Positions 23,440 through 31,874 of a stretch of 64,000 nt of DNA are shown here, piece by piece (within the stretch, counting starts at the first letter, position 1; each line of letters starts with the position of its first letter). The translations under genes were made by a program, and so were the position numbers. The DNA comes from Microbulbifer sp. ALW1. GTDB taxonomy: Bacteria > Pseudomonadota > Gammaproteobacteria > Pseudomonadales > Cellvibrionaceae. The stretch spans positions 888,001 through 952,000 of the forward strand of contig NZ_CP047569.1 of the NCBI RefSeq assembly GCF_009903625.1, written 5' to 3'. The notes below the pieces were generated by a model, which saw only the letters and a program-made list of their open reading frames with translations, was not told the origin of the DNA and made no database searches.

Positions 23440-26391
23440 TCAGTATGCAGCATCGCTCCACTCCACAGTGGATTCCGGTTTGCGGTAGCGCGCTGGCAGC
23501 AGGCTTTCCAGGGAGGAGAAGCTGTTCTTCACCCAGTCGTCATAGACACCGTCGGCGGTGCGTTTGACATTGGCTTCGTGCAGCTCGATGGCTTTTTCCT
23601 CAAACGGGTAGGCCTGTTCTTCCAGCAGGATTTCGTACTGTTCCAGTTCCAGTGGGCTGAGCCCGTTGGGGCGCTGGGAGTCCATCAGTGCACGGCTCAG
23701 CTGGCGGTAGACTTCCGCGAGGCGGAAGTTGGCTGCGGTAGTGAATTCGGCAATCCCGAAAGCCAGTATTTTTTTGTGGTCGGCCACGGTGGCTTCCATC
23801 GCCTGTTTTTTGTTTTTCAGGCTTTGCTTCAGTGGCAGGGTCAGCGCCAGGCGCTGGAAGCGGGCGTAACTCTGTCCGGCCAGCTCGGTCTGGGCAAAGG
23901 CGGCCAGATAGCGGCCGCGGGGCTCGGAAACCTTGTTGCCCGCGAGGCTTTGCAGCCACAGGTTGCGCTCGCGCTGGTTCCCGGCGCTTTCATACAGGGA
24001 CACCAGTTTGCGCTGGGCTTCCAGGTTCTGTACCGCGGGTGCCTGCCACTGGCGCGCATACTGGCGATAGGCCTCGATGGCTTTTGCCGGGTTGTTGGAT
24101 TGCTCGAACTGCTCTGCGGCCAGGTACAGGGAGTCGCGGCGCACCGCCGGGTCGCTATCGCTATTGGCCAGTGCCATCAATTCTTCTGCCGCCGCCCCAG
24201 GCATTTCCAGGCCCTGGTATATGGCGACCGCCTTGGCGGCGAGGGACGGAGTGAGTTTGTGGTCGGGGTAATACTGGCGGAAATCCGCCAGCTCGGTGCG
24301 CGCCTGCGGCCAGCGCTGCAAGCGCACCAACTGGGTGATGGCATCGTACTGGGCGGTGGCTGCGATACTGGAGCGACCGCTCTCGCGCACCCGCAGCAGC
24401 AGCGCTATGGCGTCTTCCGTGGGCGCGACAAATTCCATGTCGCTGGTGGTCAGGTGCACCTGCCGCAGTATGATTTCGGCCTGTTTGTAGATGGACGACT
24501 GCAGGCGGTCGCGGGTATTGAGATATTCCGGGTCGGTGGACGCCATACCTGCGAGCAGCTGGGTATAGGCATTTTCCGCCGCGGAGAAATTGTCGATTTC
24601 GAAGTAACTGTGCCCCAGCAGCATCATGATGGTGCGGCGCTGTTTGGCATCGGGGGGCGGCTGCCAGGCCGCCGCCTTTTCGGTAGCGGCAATGGTTTCG
24701 GCGTGGCGGTACTGTTCAAACAGGTTGTGTGCAGCATCCAGCTGAACCGCCAGCGCGCGGCGGTCCATGGGCCAGCTGTCGGCGAAACGCAGGCTGGTTT
24801 CGGTTTTGCGATCCAACCACAGGGTGGCCTGTTCCGGGTTCTTCTCCTGCTGGTGCATTTTCCCGGCCATCAGGATGGCCGCGTATCCCGCCTCAGTGGC
24901 CTGGGCACTGGCTGCGCCGGTTACGGGCAGATCCCAGGCGACACGGGTATAAGCGTCAAAGGCGCGGGCGTAGTGCCCAGCCTCGTTGAAACACTCTGCC
25001 ATCAGGAAGGTAAGCTGAGGTGTTTTTTCGTCGTCGGGGAAGGTCTGGGTAAATTCGCCGTACAGGGCGGCCGCGGTGAGGAAAGCGGCCCGGGATTCCT
25101 GCTGGGCTTTGGCAATCACCTTGACGTCGTTGCGCGAGCGGTTTTTTCGCCCGCTGCGCTCGGTAGCCGCTTCTTTCGCCAGCGCCTGGCCGCGGGCGTG
25201 ATCGAAGCGCGCCAGTTCTTCCAGCCAGGGTTTGAGTTGCGTGCGCAAGCTGTCGCGCAGACTGTCGTCGGCATTCTGCCAGTAAAGGCTGCGAATACCG
25301 TAGCGTGTGACAAAATCTCTCTTTGCCGGCAGCACTTCGCTGGGGAAGTTGCCCTGCTGCAGGATCTCCACCGCGCGCACGTGCATGGCCGGGGCCTGGC
25401 CGTGTTGTGGATTGCGCTCGACATAGGTCAGGAACGTCTGGGCGCCGTCACGATAACGTTCACTTTCTGCGTACCAGTCCCCCAGTGCACGATACAACTG
25501 GTGCTGGTAGCTGCGGCCGGTGGATGCGCCGGTAGGCGACTGGGGATTGAAAGACTCGATGACCTCGGCACCGCCGAGATAGTTGAAGCCCAGTGCCAGC
25601 ACGCGCAGGGTATCGTCCGCCAGCCGGCGCTCACCTTTTTCCAGTTGATCGAGGGCACGCTTTTCTGGCTGCTGTTCTGCCAGCAGCTCATCCATCAGCA
25701 CCAGGAAGGTGTCACTGGCCTCGCGGTAGCGCGCGTCCTTGAAGCGGCTCCAGCCCAGCATGTAACGGGCATTCTGTGCAAAGGGAGTGTCACCCTCAGC
25801 GAGTACCGCGGCGAAATCGCGCTCTGCCGCGCGGTATTTTTTCTGCCCAAACGCTGCCTCGCCGCGGCGGAACAGGGCCTCGGCAATAAAGGGCGATTCC
25901 GGCGCGGTGTCGACAATGTTTTCCAGTGCCGCCAGAGAACCGCTGCTATTGCCATCGAGGGCGCGTGCGCGGGCCAACCGGTAAGCGAGATAATCGTCGT
26001 CGGCCGAGGTCTGCAGCAGCGCCTCATAGTGGCGCACCGCTTCGGTGTAGGCCACGGCCATTTCCGGGTTGTCTTCCTGCAGCTGCTCGGTGCGCTCCAT
26101 TTCCAGATCCGCGAGACGCAGCTGAATCTGGCGGCGGGTTTTCGGGTCGCTGTTGGCGGCGAGGGCGCGTTCATAGCTTGCGATCAGCGCCGGCAATTCG
26201 ACCGCTGGCATCTGCACGTCTGGCTCCACCGGCGGCAGGCTGGCGGCAGGCAGGTCGGCGAGGGTGGTGCCCGGGTCGAACTGACTGGCGCAACCGCTGA
26301 TCAGGGCGCCGGTGCAAATGGCCAGGGCCAGTAATCTTTTGCGTGCGCTTACAAGTTGCGGTGGCTGGCGACGGGAAAAAACGGGCTTCAC
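23440..26391 (-). CDS. Large TPR-repeat lipoprotein (AgmU/GltD-like)
   Basis: A 983-residue TPR solenoid beginning with GTG in a four-base overlap with the gene upstream. Signal sequence with lipobox ISGC (ARKRLLALAICTGALISGC), so the mature end is a lipidated Cys. TPR-like repeats continue along the length (AEALFRRGEAAFGQKKYRAAERDF, DNFSAAENAYTQLLAG). Large periplasmic TPR proteins such as AgmU/GltD and GltE accompany TolQR motors in Myxococcus. An open frame on the other strand of almost the same length is a codon-composition shadow. Confidence 0.85.
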   Translation of the reverse strand: MKPVFSRRQPPQLVSARKRLLALAICTGALISGCASQFDPGTTLADLPAASLPPVEPDVQMPAVELPALIASYERALAANSDPKTRRQIQLRLADLEMERTEQLQEDNPEMAVAYTEAVRHYEALLQTSADDDYLAYRLARARALDGNSSGSLAALENIVDTAPESPFIAEALFRRGEAAFGQKKYRAAERDFAAVLAEGDTPFAQNARYMLGWSRFKDARYREASDTFLVLMDELLAEQQPEKRALDQLEKGERRLADDTLRVLALGFNYLGGAEVIESFNPQSPTGASTGRSYQHQLYRALGDWYAESERYRDGAQTFLTYVERNPQHGQAPAMHVRAVEILQQGNFPSEVLPAKRDFVTRYGIRSLYWQNADDSLRDSLRTQLKPWLEELARFDHARGQALAKEAATERSGRKNRSRNDVKVIAKAQQESRAAFLTAAALYGEFTQTFPDDEKTPQLTFLMAECFNEAGHYARAFDAYTRVAWDLPVTGAASAQATEAGYAAILMAGKMHQQEKNPEQATLWLDRKTETSLRFADSWPMDRRALAVQLDAAHNLFEQYRHAETIAATEKAAAWQPPPDAKQRRTIMMLLGHSYFEIDNFSAAENAYTQLLAGMASTDPEYLNTRDRLQSSIYKQAEIILRQVHLTTSDMEFVAPTEDAIALLLRVRESGRSSIAATAQYDAITQLVRLQRWPQARTELADFRQYYPDHKLTPSLAAKAVAIYQGLEMPGAAAEELMALANSDSDPAVRRDSLYLAAEQFEQSNNPAKAIEAYRQYARQWQAPAVQNLEAQRKLVSLYESAGNQRERNLWLQSLAGNKVSEPRGRYLAAFAQTELAGQSYARFQRLALTLPLKQSLKNKKQAMEATVADHKKILAFGIAEFTTAANFRLAEVYRQLSRALMDSQRPNGLSPLELEQYEILLEEQAYPFEEKAIELHEANVKRTADGVYDDWVKNSFSSLESLLPARYRKPESTVEWSDAAY

Positions 26392-28532
26392 AACTCCGCC
26401 TCTGTGTCATTGGTCGGGCTTGCCGGCTGTTCGAGCGTACCGGGACCTGTTTGCGGGTTTTCTACCAGCTTCTTCTCTACTGACATCTCGTCTGTCGGCA
26501 CTGCATCTGCAGGAACCTGATCTGCAGGTGCAGGTGCAGGTGCGGGAGAAGGGGATGGTGCCTTGTAGAGTCCCTGCATGCTGGCATCCTGCATCCGCGC
26601 AATTGCCAGGCGGGTGTGGGCCATATACTGCTGCACGCGCTGTTTGGCACTGGTGAGTGCCTCGATCAGGTCGCGGCGGATCTGGCCTTCAATCAATCTG
26701 GTTGCGCGATCAACGGCACGCTGTTGTTCCGCAAGGCGCAGGCCCGCGTCATCCACGCTACCGGTAAGCAGATTCAGCTGCGGTGCCTTCGCAGAAATTC
26801 TTGCCACCTTGCGTTGTCGCCGCGCGGCTTCTGTGAGTTCCTGTTCCAGCGCCGTGACGGCTTTGCGCTGCTGCCACAGGTTTGCATGGTACTGATCCGC
26901 CGACTGCCACTGCAGAATGCCGCGGGCACGCGCCAGGGTCTGCTGTTGGTACTTGCTGGTTTTGCCGGCGGCGCTGAGCCGCTGGTAGCGGGCCTCGGCT
27001 GCGCGCAGCATTTCCAGATATTCCGCGGTTTCACCACCGACGCTGGCGAGCATGGCAAGGCCGTCTTCATCGGCCTCGATACGCCGCAGGGACTGCTGCA
27101 ATTTTGCCAGCTGCTGCTCGGCAATCTGTACTTGCTGGTCGTACTGCGCGCTGTCGTGTTGCTGAATAATGCCAACGCGGCGCTGTTCGCGCTCGTCGAT
27201 CAGGTTGTGAAATTCCGGCAGCCGCTGTTGCCAGCGGGTCAGCACCCGGGTGAGTTGCTGCAGGTCGCGCAGCTCCGACAGCTGTAATTGCAGGCGGTCG
27301 CTTTGCATCATCTGCAACAGGTAGCGCTGGTTGTCGCGGATCAGTGTCGGCGTCTCCGCATCTTCCAGCCAGCCGTAGCGCTGCAGATTCAGGGTGCTGT
27401 GGTCTTGCGGCGGGGGAAACGGCAGCTCTGCGGAGGCCTGCTGCAGGGCATCGAGATCCTGCAATGCCTGCTGATATTGCTGTTCGGCGTGCTGGTAGGA
27501 CTGCAGCGCCAGCTTCGGGCGCTTCAGTTCTTCGTAGCTGTAGGGCAGTGCCAGTAGCGCTTCCTGTACCTGGGGCGAGAGGGGGTTCTGCTGGATCAGG
27601 TACCCCAGGGCATCAACGGCCTGCTGATGCGAACCACTGTTGACCGATGCCCAGCCGAGACCGAGCAGGGCGTCGGCGGACCAGGGCGTATCGAGGCGGA
27701 CGCTGCGAAACTCCGCCGCCGCCGCCGGGTAGTCATTGTTCAATGCGAGTGCGTAACCGGCGCCAATGCGGGCCTTGTCGCGCAGAATGTGCAGCTCGTC
27801 GTCAGCGTCGGGATTCTGTTCCACCAGCGCGGCGGCGCGGCGGTATTCCTCGGCCGCTGTGGGCAGCTGTTGTTGTCTCGCATAGGCCGCTGCCAGGTTG
27901 CTGTGGCCAAGCACCTGTTCCGCCAGCGGCAAATCTGACATCGCCAGCAGCTGTTGCGCCTGCTCGAGATCACCACTGCGGATGGCGAGGTTCAGGGTGA
28001 GGCTGGACTGGTGAATAGCGCCCGACTTCTGCAGCTGTAGCGCTGCGGTGTCCCAGTTCTGATGGCGATAGTTGAGTGTTGCCAGTTTCAGCCAGGCGAT
28101 TTCCCGAAAGCGCGCAATACGCTGCTGGTTGTCTTCGTCGGCCGCTTTCTGCAGTTGCTGTTCAAACAGTTCGGCAGCCTGGCGCTCGAGACCGAAGGCG
28201 AGGCTGATGCCGCCGCGAATCAAGTCGGCATTGTCGGCGTGATGGGCAATGCCGCCACGGAGATCAGACACCATCAGGGTGCTCAGGGCATCAAAGGTAT
28301 TGCCCTGAAAATAGTGATACAGCGCGGCGCCATAACGCATGTCCTGGGCCTGCTGGAATTTTTGACCCGGTTGCATCTGTTGCGATGCCTGGTCCTGTTG
28401 CCTGGCCTGTGCCAGTGACTGTGCATTGTCGCTGGCCCACAGAGAGGTGCTGGCACAAAACGTGGCCAGGGCAATGGGCAGGGTAATGGACAGGGCGAGG
28501 GCGCTTGGCTTCAACACGGCAGCAATCTGCAT
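26388..28532 (-). CDS. TPR and coiled-coil periplasmic protein
   Basis: A 714-residue exported protein, signal peptide MQIAAVLKPSALALSITLPIALATFCASTSLWA. The N-terminal half carries TPR-like repeats (GGIAHHADNADLIRGGIS..., ALLGLGWASVNSGSHQQAVDALGYLIQQ; shortened). The C-terminal half has long Gln/Glu-rich helices likely to form coiled coils (QQVQIAEQQLAKLQQSLRRIE), followed by a Pro/Ala-rich tail (PSPSPAPAPAPADQVPADAV). The start at 28532 lies 13 bases after the upstream stop. Its position at the head of the TPR genes suggests a periplasmic scaffold. A longer frame starting at 28595 would overlap the previous gene. Confidence 0.8.
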   Translation of the reverse strand: MQIAAVLKPSALALSITLPIALATFCASTSLWASDNAQSLAQARQQDQASQQMQPGQKFQQAQDMRYGAALYHYFQGNTFDALSTLMVSDLRGGIAHHADNADLIRGGISLAFGLERQAAELFEQQLQKAADEDNQQRIARFREIAWLKLATLNYRHQNWDTAALQLQKSGAIHQSSLTLNLAIRSGDLEQAQQLLAMSDLPLAEQVLGHSNLAAAYARQQQLPTAAEEYRRAAALVEQNPDADDELHILRDKARIGAGYALALNNDYPAAAAEFRSVRLDTPWSADALLGLGWASVNSGSHQQAVDALGYLIQQNPLSPQVQEALLALPYSYEELKRPKLALQSYQHAEQQYQQALQDLDALQQASAELPFPPPQDHSTLNLQRYGWLEDAETPTLIRDNQRYLLQMMQSDRLQLQLSELRDLQQLTRVLTRWQQRLPEFHNLIDEREQRRVGIIQQHDSAQYDQQVQIAEQQLAKLQQSLRRIEADEDGLAMLASVGGETAEYLEMLRAAEARYQRLSAAGKTSKYQQQTLARARGILQWQSADQYHANLWQQRKAVTALEQELTEAARRQRKVARISAKAPQLNLLTGSVDDAGLRLAEQQRAVDRATRLIEGQIRRDLIEALTSAKQRVQQYMAHTRLAIARMQDASMQGLYKAPSPSPAPAPAPADQVPADAVPTDEMSVEKKLVENPQTGPGTLEQPASPTNDTEAEL

Positions 28533-28545
28533 GGTGGCCGGCCGT

Positions 28546-29088
28546 TCAGGGCGCTGGCCACTGCACCACTTCAAACTCCGGCTGCTGTTTGCCACTGGAG
28601 TCGGAAATGCGCAGCTCGATTACCGCGGGTTCGTCGGTTTTTTTCAGTGTGAGTGCCGCAGCACGCTTGAATGCGCGCTGCTCTGGACCGGTACCGGTGA
28701 ACAAAGCGGTAATCGTATGCTCACCGGATTTGAGGTTGCCCTTGAACAGCGGCTGGATGCCGCCGCGGACCAAGGCCTTTTTCTGGTGCTCGGTGTAGAG
28801 GTGTGTTTCTACCAGTTTGTTGTCGATGTGCAGCTTCACGGTGTCCAGGTCGAAAAAATGACCCACATCCATGGAGACATAGACGGCTACCTGGCTCTGG
28901 GCCGGAAACAGCAGGTCTTCTTCCAGTACCAGCAGATCGCGGTTCAGTTTGAGAACGTCCTGCTTCAGGTCTTCCAGATCCTTACCGGGAAAGTCATCGC
29001 TCTGCGCTGACACAGTTGCGGCCGCTGAAACGGCGGCCAGGGCCAGCAGGGGGCGGAATGATTTCAAAAGGCGGCGCAGGGAAAGCAT
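28546..29088 (-). CDS. Exported protein, first gene of the motor operon
   Basis: A 180-residue protein with signal peptide SLRRLLKSFRPLLALAAVSAAATVSA. A helical stretch (DLEDLKQDVLKLNRDLLVLEEDLLF) is followed by a beta-rich domain (SQVAVYVSMDVGHFFDLDTVKLHIDNKLV; shortened) resembling an immunoglobulin-like fold. Homologues in such clusters have sometimes been mislabelled as AraC regulators; no HTH is visible here. It is the most upstream gene in the operon, so a promoter is expected in 29089-29180. Confidence 0.7.
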   Translation of the reverse strand: MLSLRRLLKSFRPLLALAAVSAAATVSAQSDDFPGKDLEDLKQDVLKLNRDLLVLEEDLLFPAQSQVAVYVSMDVGHFFDLDTVKLHIDNKLVETHLYTEHQKKALVRGGIQPLFKGNLKSGEHTITALFTGTGPEQRAFKRAAALTLKKTDEPAVIELRISDSSGKQQPEFEVVQWPAP

Positions 29089-29179
29089 GGAAAAGCCTGA
29101 ATGTTAATAGTTTTAAAGTACAAAATATGCCCCGTGATTATGTCAGGGCTCCGCGTTTCCGGTGTGATCCAGTTGGCAA

Positions 29180-30229
29180 TTAGGGTTGCAGCCCACTACT
29201 GAAAAACATCCGGTGGTTGGCGTCAATGACGATGGCTTCAAAGCCGCGCATCTCTTCAATCAATGCCAGTCCTTTTTTCTTGCCGAGTACGAAGACACTG
29301 GTGGACAGGGGATCGGTATCGAAGCCCTGTGGACCTATGACGCTGACACTGATCAGCTTGTCTTCGTCAGATGGTTCACCGCTGGCATCGGTATCCGCGG
29401 GCTTGCCGGTGGCCGGGTTGAAAATGTGGTGTACCCGGTGTGCGTCGTCATCGATAAAAAAGCGCTCGTAATCCCCGGAGGTGGAAATGGCGGTGTTTTC
29501 CAGCGGTATCACCGCTGCATTTTTACTTTTGTCCCGCGGGTGGCGAATGCCGATCAGCCAGGGCTTACCGCGTTTGTCACCCAGCAGACGGGCGTCGCCA
29601 CCGGCGCTGACGCTGGCATTTTCAATCCCGTAGTGTTGCAGAATGGCGACAGCGCGATCCACCGAGTAACCTTTGGCGATACCGCCGAGGTCTATTTTGG
29701 TGCGTTTGTCGCTGACTTCGAGAATGCGGTATTGCCGATCCAGTTTCAGGTGCCGGTAATCGATCGCGGGCAGCAGGGAGTCTGTAGTTTGCTGGTCTGC
29801 CTTTTCGCCTTTGCGGAAGTCGTACAGGCTGCCGAGGGTGGCATAGGTGATGTCAAAGGCACCGCCGGTTTTTTCACTGTAAAACAGCGATTTCTGGATG
29901 ATGTCCTGCATTTCCTGGGAAATGGCCACCCTTTTTTCACCCTCGGAGACAATGCGATTGAGCTCCGACAGCTCGCTGGTTTTTTTGTAGGGGGAAAAGT
30001 GATTGTCGATGCGGCGAAATTCATCCATAACGGCGCGATTGATTTCCGCCGCCTTATCCGCGTCTTCCATCCAGAACTGCAGGTGCACCTCGGTGCCCAT
30101 AATGGCCTGCTTGTCGTAGTGCCAGTGGTCGGAGCCGGTTTCCTGTTCCGGTTCCGCCTGTGCCAGGCCTGCGCTAAGCAGGCCGAGGAGAGACAGTACA
30201 AAAGGAAAAAAAGGGCGAGCGAGGTACAT
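29180..30229 (-). CDS. apbE: FAD:protein FMN transferase (ApbE)
   Basis: Exported flavin transferase of 349 residues, signal peptide ending AGLAQA. Family motifs: IMGTEVHLQ at the start of the mature part, KIDLGGIAKGYSVDRA for the flavin site, STSGDYERFF, HHIFNPATGKP and DPLSTSVFVLG. ApbE attaches FMN through a phosphoester bond to a Thr or Ser of exported targets, typically in an S/TGAT motif. No such target is evident in this window. It lies 41 bases after the DUF1501 gene and likely serves the surrounding redox locus. Confidence 0.92.
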   Translation of the reverse strand: MYLARPFFPFVLSLLGLLSAGLAQAEPEQETGSDHWHYDKQAIMGTEVHLQFWMEDADKAAEINRAVMDEFRRIDNHFSPYKKTSELSELNRIVSEGEKRVAISQEMQDIIQKSLFYSEKTGGAFDITYATLGSLYDFRKGEKADQQTTDSLLPAIDYRHLKLDRQYRILEVSDKRTKIDLGGIAKGYSVDRAVAILQHYGIENASVSAGGDARLLGDKRGKPWLIGIRHPRDKSKNAAVIPLENTAISTSGDYERFFIDDDAHRVHHIFNPATGKPADTDASGEPSDEDKLISVSVIGPQGFDTDPLSTSVFVLGKKKGLALIEEMRGFEAIVIDANHRMFFSSGLQP

Positions 30230-30270
30230 CGTTAGATCTTTTATTGCTGCGCTTGTTGCTGGAGCGGTGG

Positions 30271-31842
30271 TTACTGGATCGGAGCAAACGCCGTGAGGCT
30301 GTCCATAAGGCTTGCATTACCCAATCCATGGTTGGGGAACAGGCTGGCAAAATTCCCCTGCTCACCGTGCAGCGCCATGTAATTCAGTACCACCGTCTGT
30401 ACCAACTGGTTGACGTTGTTGGCCGCCGGACTGCCTGCGGTTTCCACATCACCGGATGCGCGCATGTAACCCAGTTGCTGGTGGCGGGCCTGCTGGTCCG
30501 CAGTGCCACCCAGCAGTGCCGGACGACCCGCGGGATTGTAAACCAGGAAGTAGGAGGCGGCGGTCTGCTGGTTGTCGCCGGTCCAGACGCCCTTGCCGCG
30601 ACCATTGATGGAATCATCCACCATGCCGTTGCTGAAGACGGAGCCGTCGCTGAACACGTACACCATCAGCGGTTGGCCCACTTTGGCGGCGTACTCCAGA
30701 CAGGCGCCAATACAGCGGCCCGCGCGCAGATCGCGCAGCTCGCCGGTGGCGCGGTCGCCAGTGTGGTAGTCATAGCCACCCATGGTGATGGTGCCGGCAC
30801 CGGCGTAACCGTTGACCACCAGTTTCATGGTGGAGGCGGCTTTCTGAAACTCGCGGTCGTTGAGAAATTCTTCGGTGGAGAAAATACCGGAGGCCCCGAC
30901 AATGTCCGGATCCAGCGCCGGATCCAGCGCGCTGGGGTTGCCGAAACGGTCGGCAAGGTCCGCGCTTTTCATATAGCCGCACTTCACCAGGTCTTTGATC
31001 ACCGCGTCGTTGCTGACCCGGGTGTTGACCTTGCCGAGCTTGGCGCTGGAGATGCGGTACATGGATTCCATTACCGCAACGGTATCCTCCTGGCTCAGCA
31101 GTCCCACCAGGTCACCCACGTCGACCAGGCCGGTTACATCGGACGGACGATCGATTTTGGTGGGGCGCACTTCCGGGTTGATCAGATCCATGGGGGCCAT
31201 GGAGTTGCCGCCGGATTCGCTGGTCTGGGAGCCAATCAGTGCCAACAGTGAGCCGTTGGCGCCGGCGCGGTTGATACCGTACATGGGGTTGTGCGGATTG
31301 TTGCCGGTGTCGTTTTCCGAGCGCGCGGGAATCACCGCACCGTTGATGGAGGCGGCGGTACCGGCGGCGACTTTTTCCAAGATACCGCGCAGCATCTGGC
31401 TGTCGCTGTGGAAGGCGAGACCAAGGTCGGTGTTGACGAAGGAATTACCGGCGGCATCGGTCAGTGACGGCAGCATGTCCCCGGGCAGTCCCTGTTTGTT
31501 GTAGCCAGCGGTGCTGAGAAAGTCGAGCTGTCCGCCCTGCTTACCGACGAGCACATTGGAGCCGGCAATGTTGGCGCCCCCCGCCAGGTCGAAGCAGATA
31601 AACGGAATTTTTCCAGCACCGTTTTTACTCACGCCACAGAGTGCGCGCATGGCTTCCAGGTCCGATGACAATTCGGCCCGGGCCAACTGGGGGTTGGCAA
31701 ACAGGCTGAAGACAGAGCCACCGAGAACGGTGGCCATACCGGCGCGGAAACCCTGGCCGAGGAAGTCCCGTCGGCTCACCGGGCGGTGGTGGTCCGGGTG
31801 GCGCAGCGGCTGATCCAGTTCGAAATGTTTTTTCTTGCTCAT
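30271..31842 (-). CDS. DUF1501 protein with Tat signal
   Basis: A 523-residue exported protein. The twin-arginine signal SRRDFLGQGF shows export of a folded, possibly cofactor-bearing protein. DUF1501 features follow (FICFDLAGGANIAGSNVLVG, MLRGILEKV, DYHTGDRATGE, VYVFSDGSV). DUF1501 proteins belong to the alkaline phosphatase/sulfatase superfamily and are usually paired with DUF1800 or cytochrome-type proteins; their substrate is not known. Here the partners are two c-type cytochrome proteins upstream and ApbE downstream. The start at 31842 follows GGGGAAA. Confidence 0.87.
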   Translation of the reverse strand: MSKKKHFELDQPLRHPDHHRPVSRRDFLGQGFRAGMATVLGGSVFSLFANPQLARAELSSDLEAMRALCGVSKNGAGKIPFICFDLAGGANIAGSNVLVGKQGGQLDFLSTAGYNKQGLPGDMLPSLTDAAGNSFVNTDLGLAFHSDSQMLRGILEKVAAGTAASINGAVIPARSENDTGNNPHNPMYGINRAGANGSLLALIGSQTSESGGNSMAPMDLINPEVRPTKIDRPSDVTGLVDVGDLVGLLSQEDTVAVMESMYRISSAKLGKVNTRVSNDAVIKDLVKCGYMKSADLADRFGNPSALDPALDPDIVGASGIFSTEEFLNDREFQKAASTMKLVVNGYAGAGTITMGGYDYHTGDRATGELRDLRAGRCIGACLEYAAKVGQPLMVYVFSDGSVFSNGMVDDSINGRGKGVWTGDNQQTAASYFLVYNPAGRPALLGGTADQQARHQQLGYMRASGDVETAGSPAANNVNQLVQTVVLNYMALHGEQGNFASLFPNHGLGNASLMDSLTAFAPIQ

Positions 31843-31874
31843 GTTCTATTTCCCCGGTGCGGTAGCGCCGGTTA

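Noticed and set aside
23344..26334. A 996-codon open frame on the plus strand opposite the large TPR gene
   Set aside because: Its product lacks any recognisable motif, while the minus-strand product has a lipobox and TPR repeats and is part of an operon. The frame is a shadow of GC-rich codon use.
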